Source: Opitutus sp. GAS368 (GTDB lineage: Bacteria; Verrucomicrobiota; Verrucomicrobiia; Opitutales; UBA953). From it: a DNA stretch of 40,041 nucleotides. The notes beneath the pieces were generated by a model. It ran no database searches. It was not told the origin of the DNA and saw only the letters and a program-made list of their open reading frames with translations. Within the stretch, counting starts at the first letter, position 1. Each line of letters opens with the position of its first letter. The translations under genes were made by a program, and so were the position numbers. Where the stretch lies: contig CALQIY020000007.1 in assembly GCA_943330755.2 (NCBI GenBank), positions 1-40,041 of the forward strand, given 5' to 3'. Shown piece after piece: positions 15,540 through 24,336 of the stretch.

Positions 15540-17557
15540 GCCCGACGAGCCGCATGCTGGACCAGAGCCTTCACTTGGGCAACCACCTCCACGAGCGAGA
15601 GGTGGGTATTGTCGATGCGCGTGGCGCCTTCGGGGCAAACCAGCGGGGCGGTGGCGCGGGTCGAATCCAGGAGATCGCGTTGGGCCACCGCATCGGCTTG
15701 GCCTTCCGCGGCGCGGCGCAGGGCCCGGGCCACCGGATCGGCCTGCAGGAAGACCCGGACTTCGGCGTGCGGGAGAACGACGGAACCGATGTCGCGCCCT
15801 TCCATGATCACGCCCGCGAAGCCCGCGGCTTGGCCGAGCTCCACCTGCGACCGTTGGTAGGCCAAGAGGAAATTACGCACCGCCGGCAGGGCGGCAAACT
15901 TCGAGACCGAGCCATTGACATCTTCGGTCCGGAGCGAGGCGTCCGCCGGCCGGCGTCCATCGAAGGTGAGGCCGGACGAGATGCCCGAAATTTCCGAACC
16001 GAGATGAAGCCGCGCCAAGGCCGCCTCGACGGACGCGGGATCCGCGGGCTGGGCGCCCGCATCGAGCAGGGCGCGGGTGACGGAGCGGTAGTGCGCGCCG
16101 GTGTCGACGTGCAGGAGGCCGAGGTCGCGGGCGACCCCCTTGGCGGTGCTGGATTTCCCCGAGGCCGCGCCCCCATCGACCGCCACGGCGACGAACCGCG
16201 TGCGCAGCGCTTCGAGCGCCTGGAAGAATTTCGGGAAGGTCTTGCTGGTGCAGGCCGGATCCTGGATGGCGATCCACGGGCGGCCATCGCCGAAGAGGTC
16301 GTACGAACCCAAGACCCCGAAGCTCATCGCCATGCGATGGTCTTCATAGGTGTGGATCTCGACGGGGCCCCGCGCGGCGGCTTGTTGCAACGCCGCCCGC
16401 GCCGGATGAATCGTGAGGGTGGCCAGCGTTTCGTCGGCGCGGAGTTCGGCGGCGGTCGGGACGACCTTGACGCCGAGGCGTTCCAATTCCGTGGCCATCG
16501 CCAAGACGCGGTCGGTCTCCTGCTTGCGCGTGTGACCGATGTTTCGGATCGTCGTGGGCGACGAAGCCAGCGGAGCGAGCGTGGCGAGCGTCAGGAACGT
16601 GTCGGAGAAGTCGTTGAAATCGAAATCGCCGCCTTGCAGGTCGGTCCACGTTTGGACGACCAAGGCGGAACCCTGCGGCGTGAGGGTCGCCCCGCAGCGC
16701 CGGGCGACGTCGGCGAACGCGGTGTCGCCCTGAAGCCCGCCGTTGACGTAGCCTTGCAGGCGCACGCCCGCCCCGGCGCCGGTCACGGCGGGCAGGGCGA
16801 TGAAGTAGCTCGCGGCCGTGGCATCGGGCTCGATCGCATAGGTGCCGGCCGCGTGGTAGGCGCCGGGCTGCGGGCAGCGCCACGTACCGGCGGCATCGCG
16901 GACCAAGGCCCGACCGAATTGGGCGCACATCTTTTCGGTCATCACCACGAAGGGCTCGGAGACCGTGGCGCCCTTCATGCGCACGGAGGCGCCCGGCGAC
17001 AACGGCAGCGCCATCAGCAACGCCGACAGGAGTTGAGACGAAGCCGAAGCGTCCACCACGAGTTCACCGAGGCGGCCGGCGGTATGGAGCGTGAACGGGA
17101 AGTGCGTGGCTGGTTGGCCATCGGCGCGCAGGGCGCGGCAACCAGCGCCCGTGAGGGCTTCCAGCAAGCCCGCCATCGGCCGGGCCCGCATCGCCTCGTC
17201 ACCATCCAGTTCATAGATCCCTTGCGGCGCCAGCGCGAGGAAGGCCGTCAGGAAGCGCGCCGCGGTGCCGGCATTGCCGACGTGCAGTTTGGCCTGGGCC
17301 TTCGGGATGCGCCCCCCGAGTCCGAGGATGCGGATGGTTTGCGCGGTTTCGTCGTCGGCGACTTCAAAGCCAAGGGTGCGAAGCGCGGCGATGAGGATGC
17401 GCGTGTCGCGGCTAAAGAGGGCGCCCGTGAAGAGCGTTTCGCCGTCGGCGAGGGCGGCGAGCAGGAGCGCGCGATTGGTGATGCTCTTGGACCCTGGCAC
17501 TTGCGCGACCCCGCGGGCGGGCGTGCGGAAGGGCGTGATCGGCAGGGTTGGACTCAT
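15536..17557 (-). CDS. aroA-cmk: EPSP synthase - cytidylate kinase fusion
   Basis: One 673-residue reading frame carrying two enzymes. Residues 1-450 are 3-phosphoshikimate 1-carboxyvinyltransferase: VPGSKSITNRALLLA, GNAGTAARFL, RARPMAGL, SASSQLLSALL, DFNDFSDTFLTLA (catalytic Asp), RKQETDRV (catalytic Glu), TYEDHRMAMSF and DPACTSKTFPKFF. From about 455 comes (d)CMP kinase: P-loop GGAASGKS (462-469), DTGAHYRSVTRAL (His where Met is usual), GRDIGSVVLPHAEVRVFL and RDLLDSTRATAPL. The junction ALEALRTRFVAVAVDG has almost no linker. It overlaps tyrA upstream and plsC downstream by 4 bp. Fusions of this pair are known in some proteobacteria; both halves look intact. Confidence 0.95.
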   Translation of the reverse strand: MSPTLPITPFRTPARGVAQVPGSKSITNRALLLAALADGETLFTGALFSRDTRILIAALRTLGFEVADDETAQTIRILGLGGRIPKAQAKLHVGNAGTAARFLTAFLALAPQGIYELDGDEAMRARPMAGLLEALTGAGCRALRADGQPATHFPFTLHTAGRLGELVVDASASSQLLSALLMALPLSPGASVRMKGATVSEPFVVMTEKMCAQFGRALVRDAAGTWRCPQPGAYHAAGTYAIEPDATAASYFIALPAVTGAGAGVRLQGYVNGGLQGDTAFADVARRCGATLTPQGSALVVQTWTDLQGGDFDFNDFSDTFLTLATLAPLASSPTTIRNIGHTRKQETDRVLAMATELERLGVKVVPTAAELRADETLATLTIHPARAALQQAAARGPVEIHTYEDHRMAMSFGVLGSYDLFGDGRPWIAIQDPACTSKTFPKFFQALEALRTRFVAVAVDGGAASGKSSTAKGVARDLGLLHVDTGAHYRSVTRALLDAGAQPADPASVEAALARLHLGSEISGISSGLTFDGRRPADASLRTEDVNGSVSKFAALPAVRNFLLAYQRSQVELGQAAGFAGVIMEGRDIGSVVLPHAEVRVFLQADPVARALRRAAEGQADAVAQRDLLDSTRATAPLVCPEGATRIDNTHLSLVEVVAQVKALVQHAARRA

Positions 17558-18408
17558 GCGGGTAGATCGAGGGATTGGCGGAGGACGCGGGCGTCGCCCA
17601 GCAGCTGGCGGATTGCTTCGGCGTCACCCGCCTCGAGGGCCTGACGAAGCTTCGCCGTTTGGGCTTCGGCGGCGCGGAGGCCGGCAATGACGTGCGGCGC
17701 GTTGGCCATCAGGATGCCCACCCACAGGTTTTCTTCGCCCGCGGCGATGCGGGTGGTGTCTTTAAGGCCGGCGCCGGTGGTGGCAGGATCAAAGCCCGGA
17801 AGGCTGCCGACGGCCAACATCAACGCGGACGCGCTGGCGTGAGGGACGTGGCTGATGGCGGCGACGATTTCGTCGTGGCGCTGCGCCGTGCATTCGACCG
17901 TGCGGCAGCCGAGGGCCTGCCAGAAGGCATGGGTGAGGCGCACCGATGCGCCGGGTTCGGACCCGGTGGGCGTCACGAAACAGGGACGGTTCGCGAACAA
18001 CTCGGCCGAGGCGTGCGCCGTGCCCGCCTTTTCGGAACCAGCCATGGGGTGCGCCCCGACGAAATGGACGCCCGCAGGGAGGACGCGGGCGGCGACCTGA
18101 ATGGCGGCTTTGACGCTCCCGGCGTCCGTCACGAGCGCACCCGGGGAAAGCCCCGGGCTGATGGCGCGGAAGGTTTCCTCCATCTTGTCCACCGGAGTGG
18201 CCACGATGACGATGTCCGCCCCACGGACGGCGTCGACGGGGTTGTCGAAGATCTCCGCCACCGCATAACCCTTGAGGAGCGCCCGGGCCTCCGGGGACCG
18301 CGACCATCCCGCGAGGGACCCTGCCAGTTGCCGGCGAGCCGCAGCGAGCAGGACCGAACCTCCGATGAGGCCCGCTCCGACGACGGCGATGCGTTTAAAT
18401 TGAGGCAT
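17554..18408 (-). CDS. tyrA: Prephenate dehydrogenase
   Basis: NAD-dependent oxidative decarboxylation of prephenate to 4-hydroxyphenylpyruvate for tyrosine synthesis. It has 284 residues: a Rossmann start RIAVVGAGLIGGSVLLAA, IVIVATPVDKMEE, TDAGSVK, then GAHPMAGSEKAG with the catalytic His, followed by the all-helical dimerisation domain with HDEIVAAISHVPHASASAL. No ACT domain or chorismate mutase domain is attached, so feedback control by tyrosine would need another mechanism. It is the first gene of the tyrA/aroA-cmk/plsC unit, divergent from the coiled-coil protein gene over 92 bp. Confidence 0.94.
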   Translation of the reverse strand: MPQFKRIAVVGAGLIGGSVLLAAARRQLAGSLAGWSRSPEARALLKGYAVAEIFDNPVDAVRGADIVIVATPVDKMEETFRAISPGLSPGALVTDAGSVKAAIQVAARVLPAGVHFVGAHPMAGSEKAGTAHASAELFANRPCFVTPTGSEPGASVRLTHAFWQALGCRTVECTAQRHDEIVAAISHVPHASASALMLAVGSLPGFDPATTGAGLKDTTRIAAGEENLWVGILMANAPHVIAGLRAAEAQTAKLRQALEAGDAEAIRQLLGDARVLRQSLDLPA

Positions 18409-18500
18409 TTAGAGGGTTGAAGGTCCTTCTTTCATGAACCAGCCTAGCAAACTATTAAAGCAAACAATCTGCCGGCGATGAAACTGGCTGATTTCGCTCC

Positions 18501-20291
18501 ATGTCCTCCGGCCCCCACGACCCCCAGTCTGATTTCCTTCCCGGCAAGAAGTCCCGTCCGCAAAAAGACGCGGCTTTTTGGGAGCGGATATGGGACAAGG
18601 CGGGCACCCCCCTCACGGTGGGGGCGGCCGTGGTCTTGGTGGTCGCCGCCGGTTGGTTGGTGACCGAGGGTCAACGCAACGCGGGGAGCAGCCTCGCCGC
18701 CCTGAGCCCGGTGCAGGCCGAGGAGCTACGCCAACTCTCCCTCAAGAAGGAGGCGGCGTTCGAGGCCCAGCGGCTCAATAAAGCCATCGTCGATGATGGC
18801 GACCTCGCCTTGCTCGGCGAAGCCGTTCAGGCGCAGGAAGATTACCTGGCCTCGCGGGGAGCGCTGGCTTCGGAGAACGCCCGCCTGGAGACCTTGCGCC
18901 GGCGTTACCACGTCATCCAGGCGGAACGCCTGCGGGCGCTTTCGACCGAAGCCGAGGACAAGTCCACGGCGTTGGCCAAGTCGGATTATGCCGGGGCCGT
19001 GCGCGAGCTCCGTCGCGCCGTGGAAGCAGAGCGGCTCATCGAGAGCCGGTGGTTTTTTTCGGGCTATGCCGATGTCGGCAAAATTGCCCGGCTCGACACG
19101 CGTTTGCGGCGACTCGAGGCCGAACCCTTAAAGGCCCAAACGCAGGCCTTGGAGGCCCAGGCCGAAGCCGCCTTCGCCGCTGGTCGCCTCGGGGAGGCGG
19201 ATAAGGCGATGGGCGAAGCCATCGAGACCGAACGGGCTTTTGTGGAAAAGTATCGGGATGTGCTGGATACCGAATTCGGCCGCGGGGAACGTTTGTCCAC
19301 CCGGCTGGAAACGATGCGTTCGGATCCGCTGCAGCAACAGATCGTCGCGGCGGAGCGGGCGGGGCTGGCGGCGGGCGCCGCCTATGCGCAGGCGACGGCG
19401 GGGGCGGCCCAAGAGGCCCAGTCAGCCCTCGCGACGCAAGCTTATGAGCGGGCCCTGACGATCCAGGCGCAGCTCATGCAGGAATTCCCGCGCAGCGCGT
19501 GGGCCGCCGCCACGCGGAAAGCCGATTTGGAGATGAAGCGGAATCGCTGGCGCGCCGCTGCCCGTTTGCAGGAGGTCGCCACCCGCGCGCAGGCCATGGC
19601 GAAACACCTGCGGGCCGGTCAATCCACGGAAGCGTTGGACTTGGCGCGCGCGCTCCGCGAGAAACTGACGCAGGTCGAAGCGGAAAACCCCGGCGTCGTT
19701 CCGCCCGAAGATGCCTTGCGTCGGCAATTGGAATACATCGCCACGCATGCGGCCACGATCCAGGCCATCTTGCCGAAGCTCGATCAGCTCGTCGCCCCCG
19801 TCGGCGGCACCGGTGTGCGCATGATGAAGCAGGAGGTCTCGCAGGGCTTCTATTCCACGGTGATGGGGGCCAACCCGAGCGCGAGCATGCGCGAGAACCT
19901 GCCCGTCGAATCCGTGGCCTATGCGGACGCCCAGGCCTTCTGCGAGGCGTTGGGCTGGATGAGCGGTCGAACCGTTCGGTTGCCGACCGTGGCGGAATAT
20001 AAGGCCGTGTTGGGCGACTTGGGTCAGCCCCCCGCCGCGCGGACGGCTTGGACCTTCGACAACACCGATGGCGTGTCCGCCCGTGCGGTCGGCACATCCC
20101 AACCCACCGGGGCCGGCTACTACGATTTGCTCGGCAATGTGGAGGAATGGGCGCAAGCCGAGGCGACGGACGATTTTGCTTCGGTCGTCGGCGGCAGTGT
20201 GAACTGGGTTCCTGTCTCAGGGCTTCCCCTCAGGAAAGCGTTGAAGCGTGAAAAAAGCCGCACCATCGGGTTCCGTATCGTGATTGAATGA
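18501..20291 (+). CDS. Membrane-anchored coiled-coil protein with non-catalytic FGE-like domain
   Basis: A 596-residue protein. A short basic cytoplasmic N-terminus leads to one membrane segment at about 36-54 (TPLTVGAAVVLVVAAGWLV). Then come some 380 residues rich in Ala, Glu, Arg and Gln, strongly helical and probably coiled coil. The last 156 residues (441-596) resemble the formylglycine-generating-enzyme/SUMF1 fold: MMKQEVSQGFYSTVMGANPS, LPVESVAYADAQAFCEALG, RTVRLPTVAEYKA, YYDLLGNVEEWAQ and terminal GFRIVIE. The catalytic Cys pair expected near the GFR end is not present, so it is likely a binding or structural domain. capD-like starts 31 bp later. Function unknown; a surface or cell-envelope scaffold is my guess. 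Confidence 0.7.
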   Translation: MSSGPHDPQSDFLPGKKSRPQKDAAFWERIWDKAGTPLTVGAAVVLVVAAGWLVTEGQRNAGSSLAALSPVQAEELRQLSLKKEAAFEAQRLNKAIVDDGDLALLGEAVQAQEDYLASRGALASENARLETLRRRYHVIQAERLRALSTEAEDKSTALAKSDYAGAVRELRRAVEAERLIESRWFFSGYADVGKIARLDTRLRRLEAEPLKAQTQALEAQAEAAFAAGRLGEADKAMGEAIETERAFVEKYRDVLDTEFGRGERLSTRLETMRSDPLQQQIVAAERAGLAAGAAYAQATAGAAQEAQSALATQAYERALTIQAQLMQEFPRSAWAAATRKADLEMKRNRWRAAARLQEVATRAQAMAKHLRAGQSTEALDLARALREKLTQVEAENPGVVPPEDALRRQLEYIATHAATIQAILPKLDQLVAPVGGTGVRMMKQEVSQGFYSTVMGANPSASMRENLPVESVAYADAQAFCEALGWMSGRTVRLPTVAEYKAVLGDLGQPPAARTAWTFDNTDGVSARAVGTSQPTGAGYYDLLGNVEEWAQAEATDDFASVVGGSVNWVPVSGLPLRKALKREKSRTIGFRIVIE

Positions 20292-20322
20292 AACCCGTGG
20301 CTGACCTACGAACCCTACGCCC

Positions 20323-22236
20323 ATGCCCCTGAGCACCCCTACGCCCAAGGTGAGCCCCGTCCAACGGGTGTTCTTCTTCTTTCTCGTCTACGGGTCCTTG
20401 GCGGCGCTGTCGCTTTGGTTGAGCTATGAGATGCGCTTCTCCGGCGGAGCGATCCTCACGGCGGCGGATAAGGACGTGGAGGGCTACCTCTACACCCAAC
20501 GTCCCCACGCGTTGCTCTGGATCGTGCCCTTGAAGTTCGTCCTGCTCGGCTTGTTCGGTCAGTTCCGCGGCGTCTTCTATTATTTCCGCCTGCACGATGC
20601 CTTGCGCATGGTCTTCGCGCTTTCCCTCGCGACCTTGGTCGTCCTCCTGCTCCCGTTCATCAGCGGCATGAACGGGCCCAGCGCCACCCTGGGCATTCCG
20701 CGGAGCATCGCGCTCGTCGACTTCAACCTCTCGTTGCTGCTCTTCGTCGGTTTCCGGGTTTCCATCCGCACCTTGCGCGAGCGTTTCACCGGTGAAGATA
20801 AGGTCGCCCAAACGTCCCTCGAGCGCATCGCCATCGTCGGCGCCGGCAATTCCGGCGAACAGCTGGCCTCCGACCTGCTGACCCGGCGTGGGCACGGCTT
20901 GCTGCCCGTCTGCTTCTTGGACGACAATGAGGCGAAGCACGGCCTCGAGATCCACGGCATCCCGGTCGTCGGCGCTCCGGATAAAATCCCTTCGTTGGCG
21001 GAGAAGTACGGCGTGACGGAACTGATCCTCGCGTTGCCGGCCCAGAGCGCGAAACGCATCCGGGAAATCAGCGCCCTCGCCGCGGCGAGCGGCTTGCGTG
21101 TCCTGGTCGTGCCGTCGATGACCGAACTCGCCGGTGGCCGCGTCCGCGCGACCGACCTGCGCCCGGTTTCGGTGGAGGATCTCCTGGGCCGCGCCCCGGC
21201 GCAGCTCGACGACGCCGCCATCGGCGCGATGATCCAAGGCCGCACGGTGTTGGTCACCGGCGCGGGTGGGAGCATTGGGCAGGAGATCTGCCGGCAGGTC
21301 GCCCTCCGCCAGCCCGCGCGGCTCGTCATGCTCGACCAGTGCGAAGCCTTGCTCTACCAGTCCGAGCAGGACCTCATCGCCGCGGGTGCGGCGGGCTTGA
21401 TTTGTCCCGTCGTCGCCGATGTCACCGATGAGCCGCGGATGCGGGAGGTCTTCGCCCGCCATCGTCCCGCGTTGGTGCTCCATGCCGCCGCGCACAAACA
21501 TGTGCCGATGATGGAGCCGCAACCGGGGGAAGCCCTGAAGAACAACACGCTCGGCACGGCGTTGGTCGCGGCGCTGGCGTCGGAGTTCCAGGTGGGGCGC
21601 TTCGTCCTGATTTCGACCGATAAGGCCATCAACCCGACCAACGTCATGGGCGCCTCCAAGCGCTTGGCGGAAATGGTGGTCCAATCGATGCAAGGTCGCC
21701 CCGGCAACAGCACGCAGTTCGTGGCGGTGCGCTTCGGCAATGTCCTCGGCTCTTCCGGGTCCGTCATCCCGATCTTCCGCAAGCAGATCGCCGCCGGCGG
21801 CCCGGTCACCGTGACGCACCCCGAGGTGAAGCGTTACTTCATGACCATCCCTGAGGCGGTCGGGTTGGTCCTGCAGAGCGCGACCCAAGGCGAGGGTGGG
21901 GACATCCTCGTGCTGGAGATGGGTCAGCCCATGAAGATCGTCGATGTCGCGCGCCAGCTCATCGAGCTCAGCGGGTTCCGGCCGGATATCGACATCGAGA
22001 TCAAGTTCGTGGGCCTGCGGCCGGGCGAAAAGTTGGTGGAAGAGCTGCAGCATCACGGCGAGCAGTACCGGACGACCAAGCACGAGCGTATTTTCCGTTT
22101 TGTCGCCACGGGTACCCCGTATGCGGCGCTGGACGCCCTTTTGCTGGAGGTCCGCACGTTGATTCCGCAGGAGAAGTCGGCCTGCAAGCAGGGTCTGCGG
22201 CGGTTGGTCCCCGAATACGTGCCCTACGTCGACTAG
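20323..22236 (+). CDS. CapD/PglF-family nucleotide-sugar 4,6-dehydratase
   Basis: Membrane-bound NDP-HexNAc dehydratase for surface polysaccharide or protein glycosylation. It has 637 residues: four N-terminal membrane segments (about 15-165), a CoA-binding-like Rossmann domain (IVGAGNSGEQLASDLL, about 168 on), then the catalytic short-chain dehydrogenase domain with VLVTGAGGSIGQEIC, HAAAHKHVPMME, STDKAINPTNVMGASKR (Met replaces the usual active-site Tyr, as in PglF/WbpM) and YFMTIPEA. Length and layout match FlaA1/CapD/PglF long forms. No glycosyltransferases sit next to it, so the pathway product is not predictable; UDP-GlcNAc is the likely substrate. Confidence 0.88.
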   Translation: MPLSTPTPKVSPVQRVFFFFLVYGSLAALSLWLSYEMRFSGGAILTAADKDVEGYLYTQRPHALLWIVPLKFVLLGLFGQFRGVFYYFRLHDALRMVFALSLATLVVLLLPFISGMNGPSATLGIPRSIALVDFNLSLLLFVGFRVSIRTLRERFTGEDKVAQTSLERIAIVGAGNSGEQLASDLLTRRGHGLLPVCFLDDNEAKHGLEIHGIPVVGAPDKIPSLAEKYGVTELILALPAQSAKRIREISALAAASGLRVLVVPSMTELAGGRVRATDLRPVSVEDLLGRAPAQLDDAAIGAMIQGRTVLVTGAGGSIGQEICRQVALRQPARLVMLDQCEALLYQSEQDLIAAGAAGLICPVVADVTDEPRMREVFARHRPALVLHAAAHKHVPMMEPQPGEALKNNTLGTALVAALASEFQVGRFVLISTDKAINPTNVMGASKRLAEMVVQSMQGRPGNSTQFVAVRFGNVLGSSGSVIPIFRKQIAAGGPVTVTHPEVKRYFMTIPEAVGLVLQSATQGEGGDILVLEMGQPMKIVDVARQLIELSGFRPDIDIEIKFVGLRPGEKLVEELQHHGEQYRTTKHERIFRFVATGTPYAALDALLLEVRTLIPQEKSACKQGLRRLVPEYVPYVD

Positions 22237-22256
22237 TTTTTACGCTTCGGGCTTCA

Positions 22257-22282
22257 CAGCGTTGGCGGATATCGCCACGCTG
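22257..22282 (+). promoter_or_regulatory. Hairpin ending just before the purE start
   Basis: The 51-bp spacer between the capD-like gene and purE folds into a stem with one bulged T: CAGCG (22257-22261), T, TGGCG (22263-22267), loop GATAT, then CGCCA (22273-22277) and CGCTG (22278-22282). It ends six bases before the purE ATG and occupies the place where an SD would be. It may restrain purE translation or separate purE from capD expression. No T-tract follows. It does not have the PurR operator or purine riboswitch sequence. Confidence 0.35.
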
Positions 22283-22287
22283 ACGGC

Positions 22288-22815
22288 ATGGCTCGCAAGT
22301 CTTCCTCACCCGCTCCGGTTGTCGGCATCATCATGGGTTCGCAATCCGATTGGGAGACGATGATCCATGCCGCCGACACCTTGAAAGGCTTGGGCATTCC
22401 GTTCGAGGCGGAGGTCGTGAGCGCGCATCGCACCCCCCTCAAGCTGAAGGACTACGCGCTGGCCGCCAAGAAGCGCGGCTTGAAGGTCATCATCGCCGGG
22501 GCCGGCGGCGCCGCCCACCTCCCGGGTATGGCCGCCGCGATGACCGTCCTCCCGGTCATGGGCGTCCCGGTCCAATCCAAGGCCCTCGACGGCATTGATT
22601 CGCTGCTCTCGATCGTCCAGATGCCGGCCGGCATCCCGGTGCATACCTTCGCCATTGGGCGTGCGGGTGCGATCAACGCGGCCCTCGGGGCGGCCGCCAT
22701 CCTCGCCTTGAACGACACCGCCCTGGCGGTGCGCCTGGATCAATTTCGCGCCAAGCAGACCAAGGCCGTCCTGGATAATCCCATCCCTGGCCAGAAGGGC
22801 CGGAAGCAGCGCTAA
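22288..22815 (+). CDS. purE: N5-carboxyaminoimidazole ribonucleotide mutase
   Basis: Converts N5-CAIR to CAIR in purine synthesis, acting directly after PurK. It has 175 residues, class [14 protein letters not shown] (the SxSD phosphate site), VVSAHRTP with the catalytic His, [16 protein letters not shown] and [27 protein letters not shown] basic 10-residue N-terminal stretch and a basic C-terminal tail (GQKGRKQR) extend beyond the core. purK starts 3 bp downstream, so the two are co-translated; pairing with PurK confirms class I activity. Confidence 0.95.
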   Translation: MARKSSSPAPVVGIIMGSQSDWETMIHAADTLKGLGIPFEAEVVSAHRTPLKLKDYALAAKKRGLKVIIAGAGGAAHLPGMAAAMTVLPVMGVPVQSKALDGIDSLLSIVQMPAGIPVHTFAIGRAGAINAALGAAAILALNDTALAVRLDQFRAKQTKAVLDNPIPGQKGRKQR

Positions 22816-22818
22816 GCC

Positions 22819-23958
22819 ATGGAGCGTCCGTTGATGCCGGGTGGGACGATCGGGATTCTGGGCGGTGGCCAACTGGGTCGCATGTCCGCGATCGCGGCGC
22901 GACGGATGGGCTACAAGGTGAAGACGTTCGACCCTTCCGCGCAGGCCTGCGCGGCTGCCATCGCCGATGAGCACACCGCGGCGGAGTGGAACGACACCGC
23001 GGCGTTGACGCGTTTCGCCCAGGGTTGCGGGCGCATCACGCTCGAATTCGAGAACATCCCGCCGGCGACGGTCGAATTCGTGGCGCAGTCCATCCCGAGC
23101 CATCCTTCGGCCAACGTCCTCGCCATCTGCCAGAACCGGCGGCGCGAAAAGGAATTCCTCCGCGCGTCCGGGATTCCCTGCGCGAACTTCGCCGTCGTCT
23201 CATCGCTGGCCGAACTGCAGGCCGCGGTGCAGACCATCGGTTTCCCGTGCGTCCTGAAGACCGCGGATTTCGGCTACGATGGCAAAGGGCAGGTCAAGCT
23301 GCCGACGGCGGCGGCCGACCTCGCCGCGGCTTGGAACAAGATCGGCGGCGCCGTCGGCGTCCTGGAGGCGTGGGTGCCATTCCAGCTCGAGATTTCCGTC
23401 TTGGTCGCGCGGACCGTCGATGGGCGCACCGCCGTCTACGACGCCGCGGAGAACCTGCATCGGAACCACATCCTCCACCTCTCGCTTTCGCCGGCCCGCA
23501 TTTCCGCCGCGACCGCGACGGAAGCCCGCACGCTCGCCGTGGGCATTGCGGAGCAGATCGGCCTCGTCGGCCTGCTGGCCGTCGAGATGTTCGTGCAGGA
23601 CGGACGCATCGTCGTCAACGAACTCGCCCCGCGTCCGCACAACAGCGGCCACCAGACCTTTGACGCCAACGAGACGTCGCAGTTCGAGCAGCACGTCCGC
23701 GCGGTGTGCGGCCTACCCTTGGGCGGCACGAAGCCATTGCAGCCGTCGGTCATGCTGAACCTCCTGGGCGATCTCTGGAAGCACGGCCAAGAGCCCGACT
23801 GGACCCAGGTCCTCGCGGATCCTTCGGCCAAGCTGCACCTCTACGATAAGGGCAAGGCCGCACCCGGCCGTAAGATGGGCCACGTCACCGTGACCGCCCC
23901 GACGCTGGAGGAAGCCCTGCGCCGCGCGGAAGGCCTCTTCGCCACGCTGTCGGCCTGA
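22819..23958 (+). CDS. purK: N5-carboxyaminoimidazole ribonucleotide synthase
   Basis: ATP-grasp enzyme adding bicarbonate to AIR. It has 379 residues: N-terminal GTIGILGGGQLGRMSAIAARRMGY, LEFENIPPATVEF, ATP-grasp part with FPCVLKTADFGYDGKGQ, LEAWVPFQLEISVLVAR, LLAVEMFVQDGRIVVNELAPRPHNSGH and a C-terminal domain with HLYDKGKAAPGRKMGHVTV. All catalytic stretches are intact. It follows purE by 3 bp and is followed by a small membrane protein gene after 3 bp. Confidence 0.95.
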   Translation: MERPLMPGGTIGILGGGQLGRMSAIAARRMGYKVKTFDPSAQACAAAIADEHTAAEWNDTAALTRFAQGCGRITLEFENIPPATVEFVAQSIPSHPSANVLAICQNRRREKEFLRASGIPCANFAVVSSLAELQAAVQTIGFPCVLKTADFGYDGKGQVKLPTAAADLAAAWNKIGGAVGVLEAWVPFQLEISVLVARTVDGRTAVYDAAENLHRNHILHLSLSPARISAATATEARTLAVGIAEQIGLVGLLAVEMFVQDGRIVVNELAPRPHNSGHQTFDANETSQFEQHVRAVCGLPLGGTKPLQPSVMLNLLGDLWKHGQEPDWTQVLADPSAKLHLYDKGKAAPGRKMGHVTVTAPTLEEALRRAEGLFATLSA

Positions 23959-23961
23959 TCT

Positions 23962-24336
23962 ATGTCGGCTCCGCAGTATCTCTTCTGGGCAAACATTCTA
24001 ATCTTAGTCCCGATTGGCCTAGGCACATTGCTACGGCCTTCGGTGACGGATCAAGGAGCGTTCGCGGAAAGTGCTGGCTGGCGCACGCTGGTCGGCTCCC
24101 TGTGGCTGGCAATTCTCGCGGGCTCGGCCCTCGGGGCCGTTTGGCCAAGTAGTTTCCTTTGGTTACTCGCGTTCCAGGTTATCTATAAGTCTATCTGGCT
24201 TTTGACCTATGCCTTCCCACGGCTCGTCTCTGGCCGACGGCAAGAAGTGCCGACCGGTATCGCGGGCAGTTTTCTCGTCATCGTCCTCGTCTGGCCCTGG
24301 TTTATCCCGTGGCGCCAACTGGTCGCCGCGCTCTGA
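23962..24336 (+). CDS. Small membrane protein, function unknown
   Basis: A 124-residue protein with four predicted membrane segments (about 7-24, 42-60, 62-80 and 100-120) and a short basic loop SGRRQEVPTG between the third and fourth. I do not recognise a family. The gene starts 3 bp after purK and is probably co-transcribed with purEK, but nothing links it to purines. Its codons are noticeably less GC-biased than those of purK. Its TGA abuts the stop codon of the opposing gene (TGATCA). Confidence 0.68.
   Translation: MSAPQYLFWANILILVPIGLGTLLRPSVTDQGAFAESAGWRTLVGSLWLAILAGSALGAVWPSSFLWLLAFQVIYKSIWLLTYAFPRLVSGRRQEVPTGIAGSFLVIVLVWPWFIPWRQLVAAL

Noticed and set aside
15554-17644. Plus-strand frame of 696 residues opposite aroA-cmk
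   Set aside because: No domain resemblance; Arg/Gly-rich; the minus strand encodes two intact enzymes.
20230-22083. Minus-strand frame of 617 residues opposite the capD-like gene
   Set aside because: Antisense shadow with Asp/Arg/His-rich nonsense sequence and no motifs.
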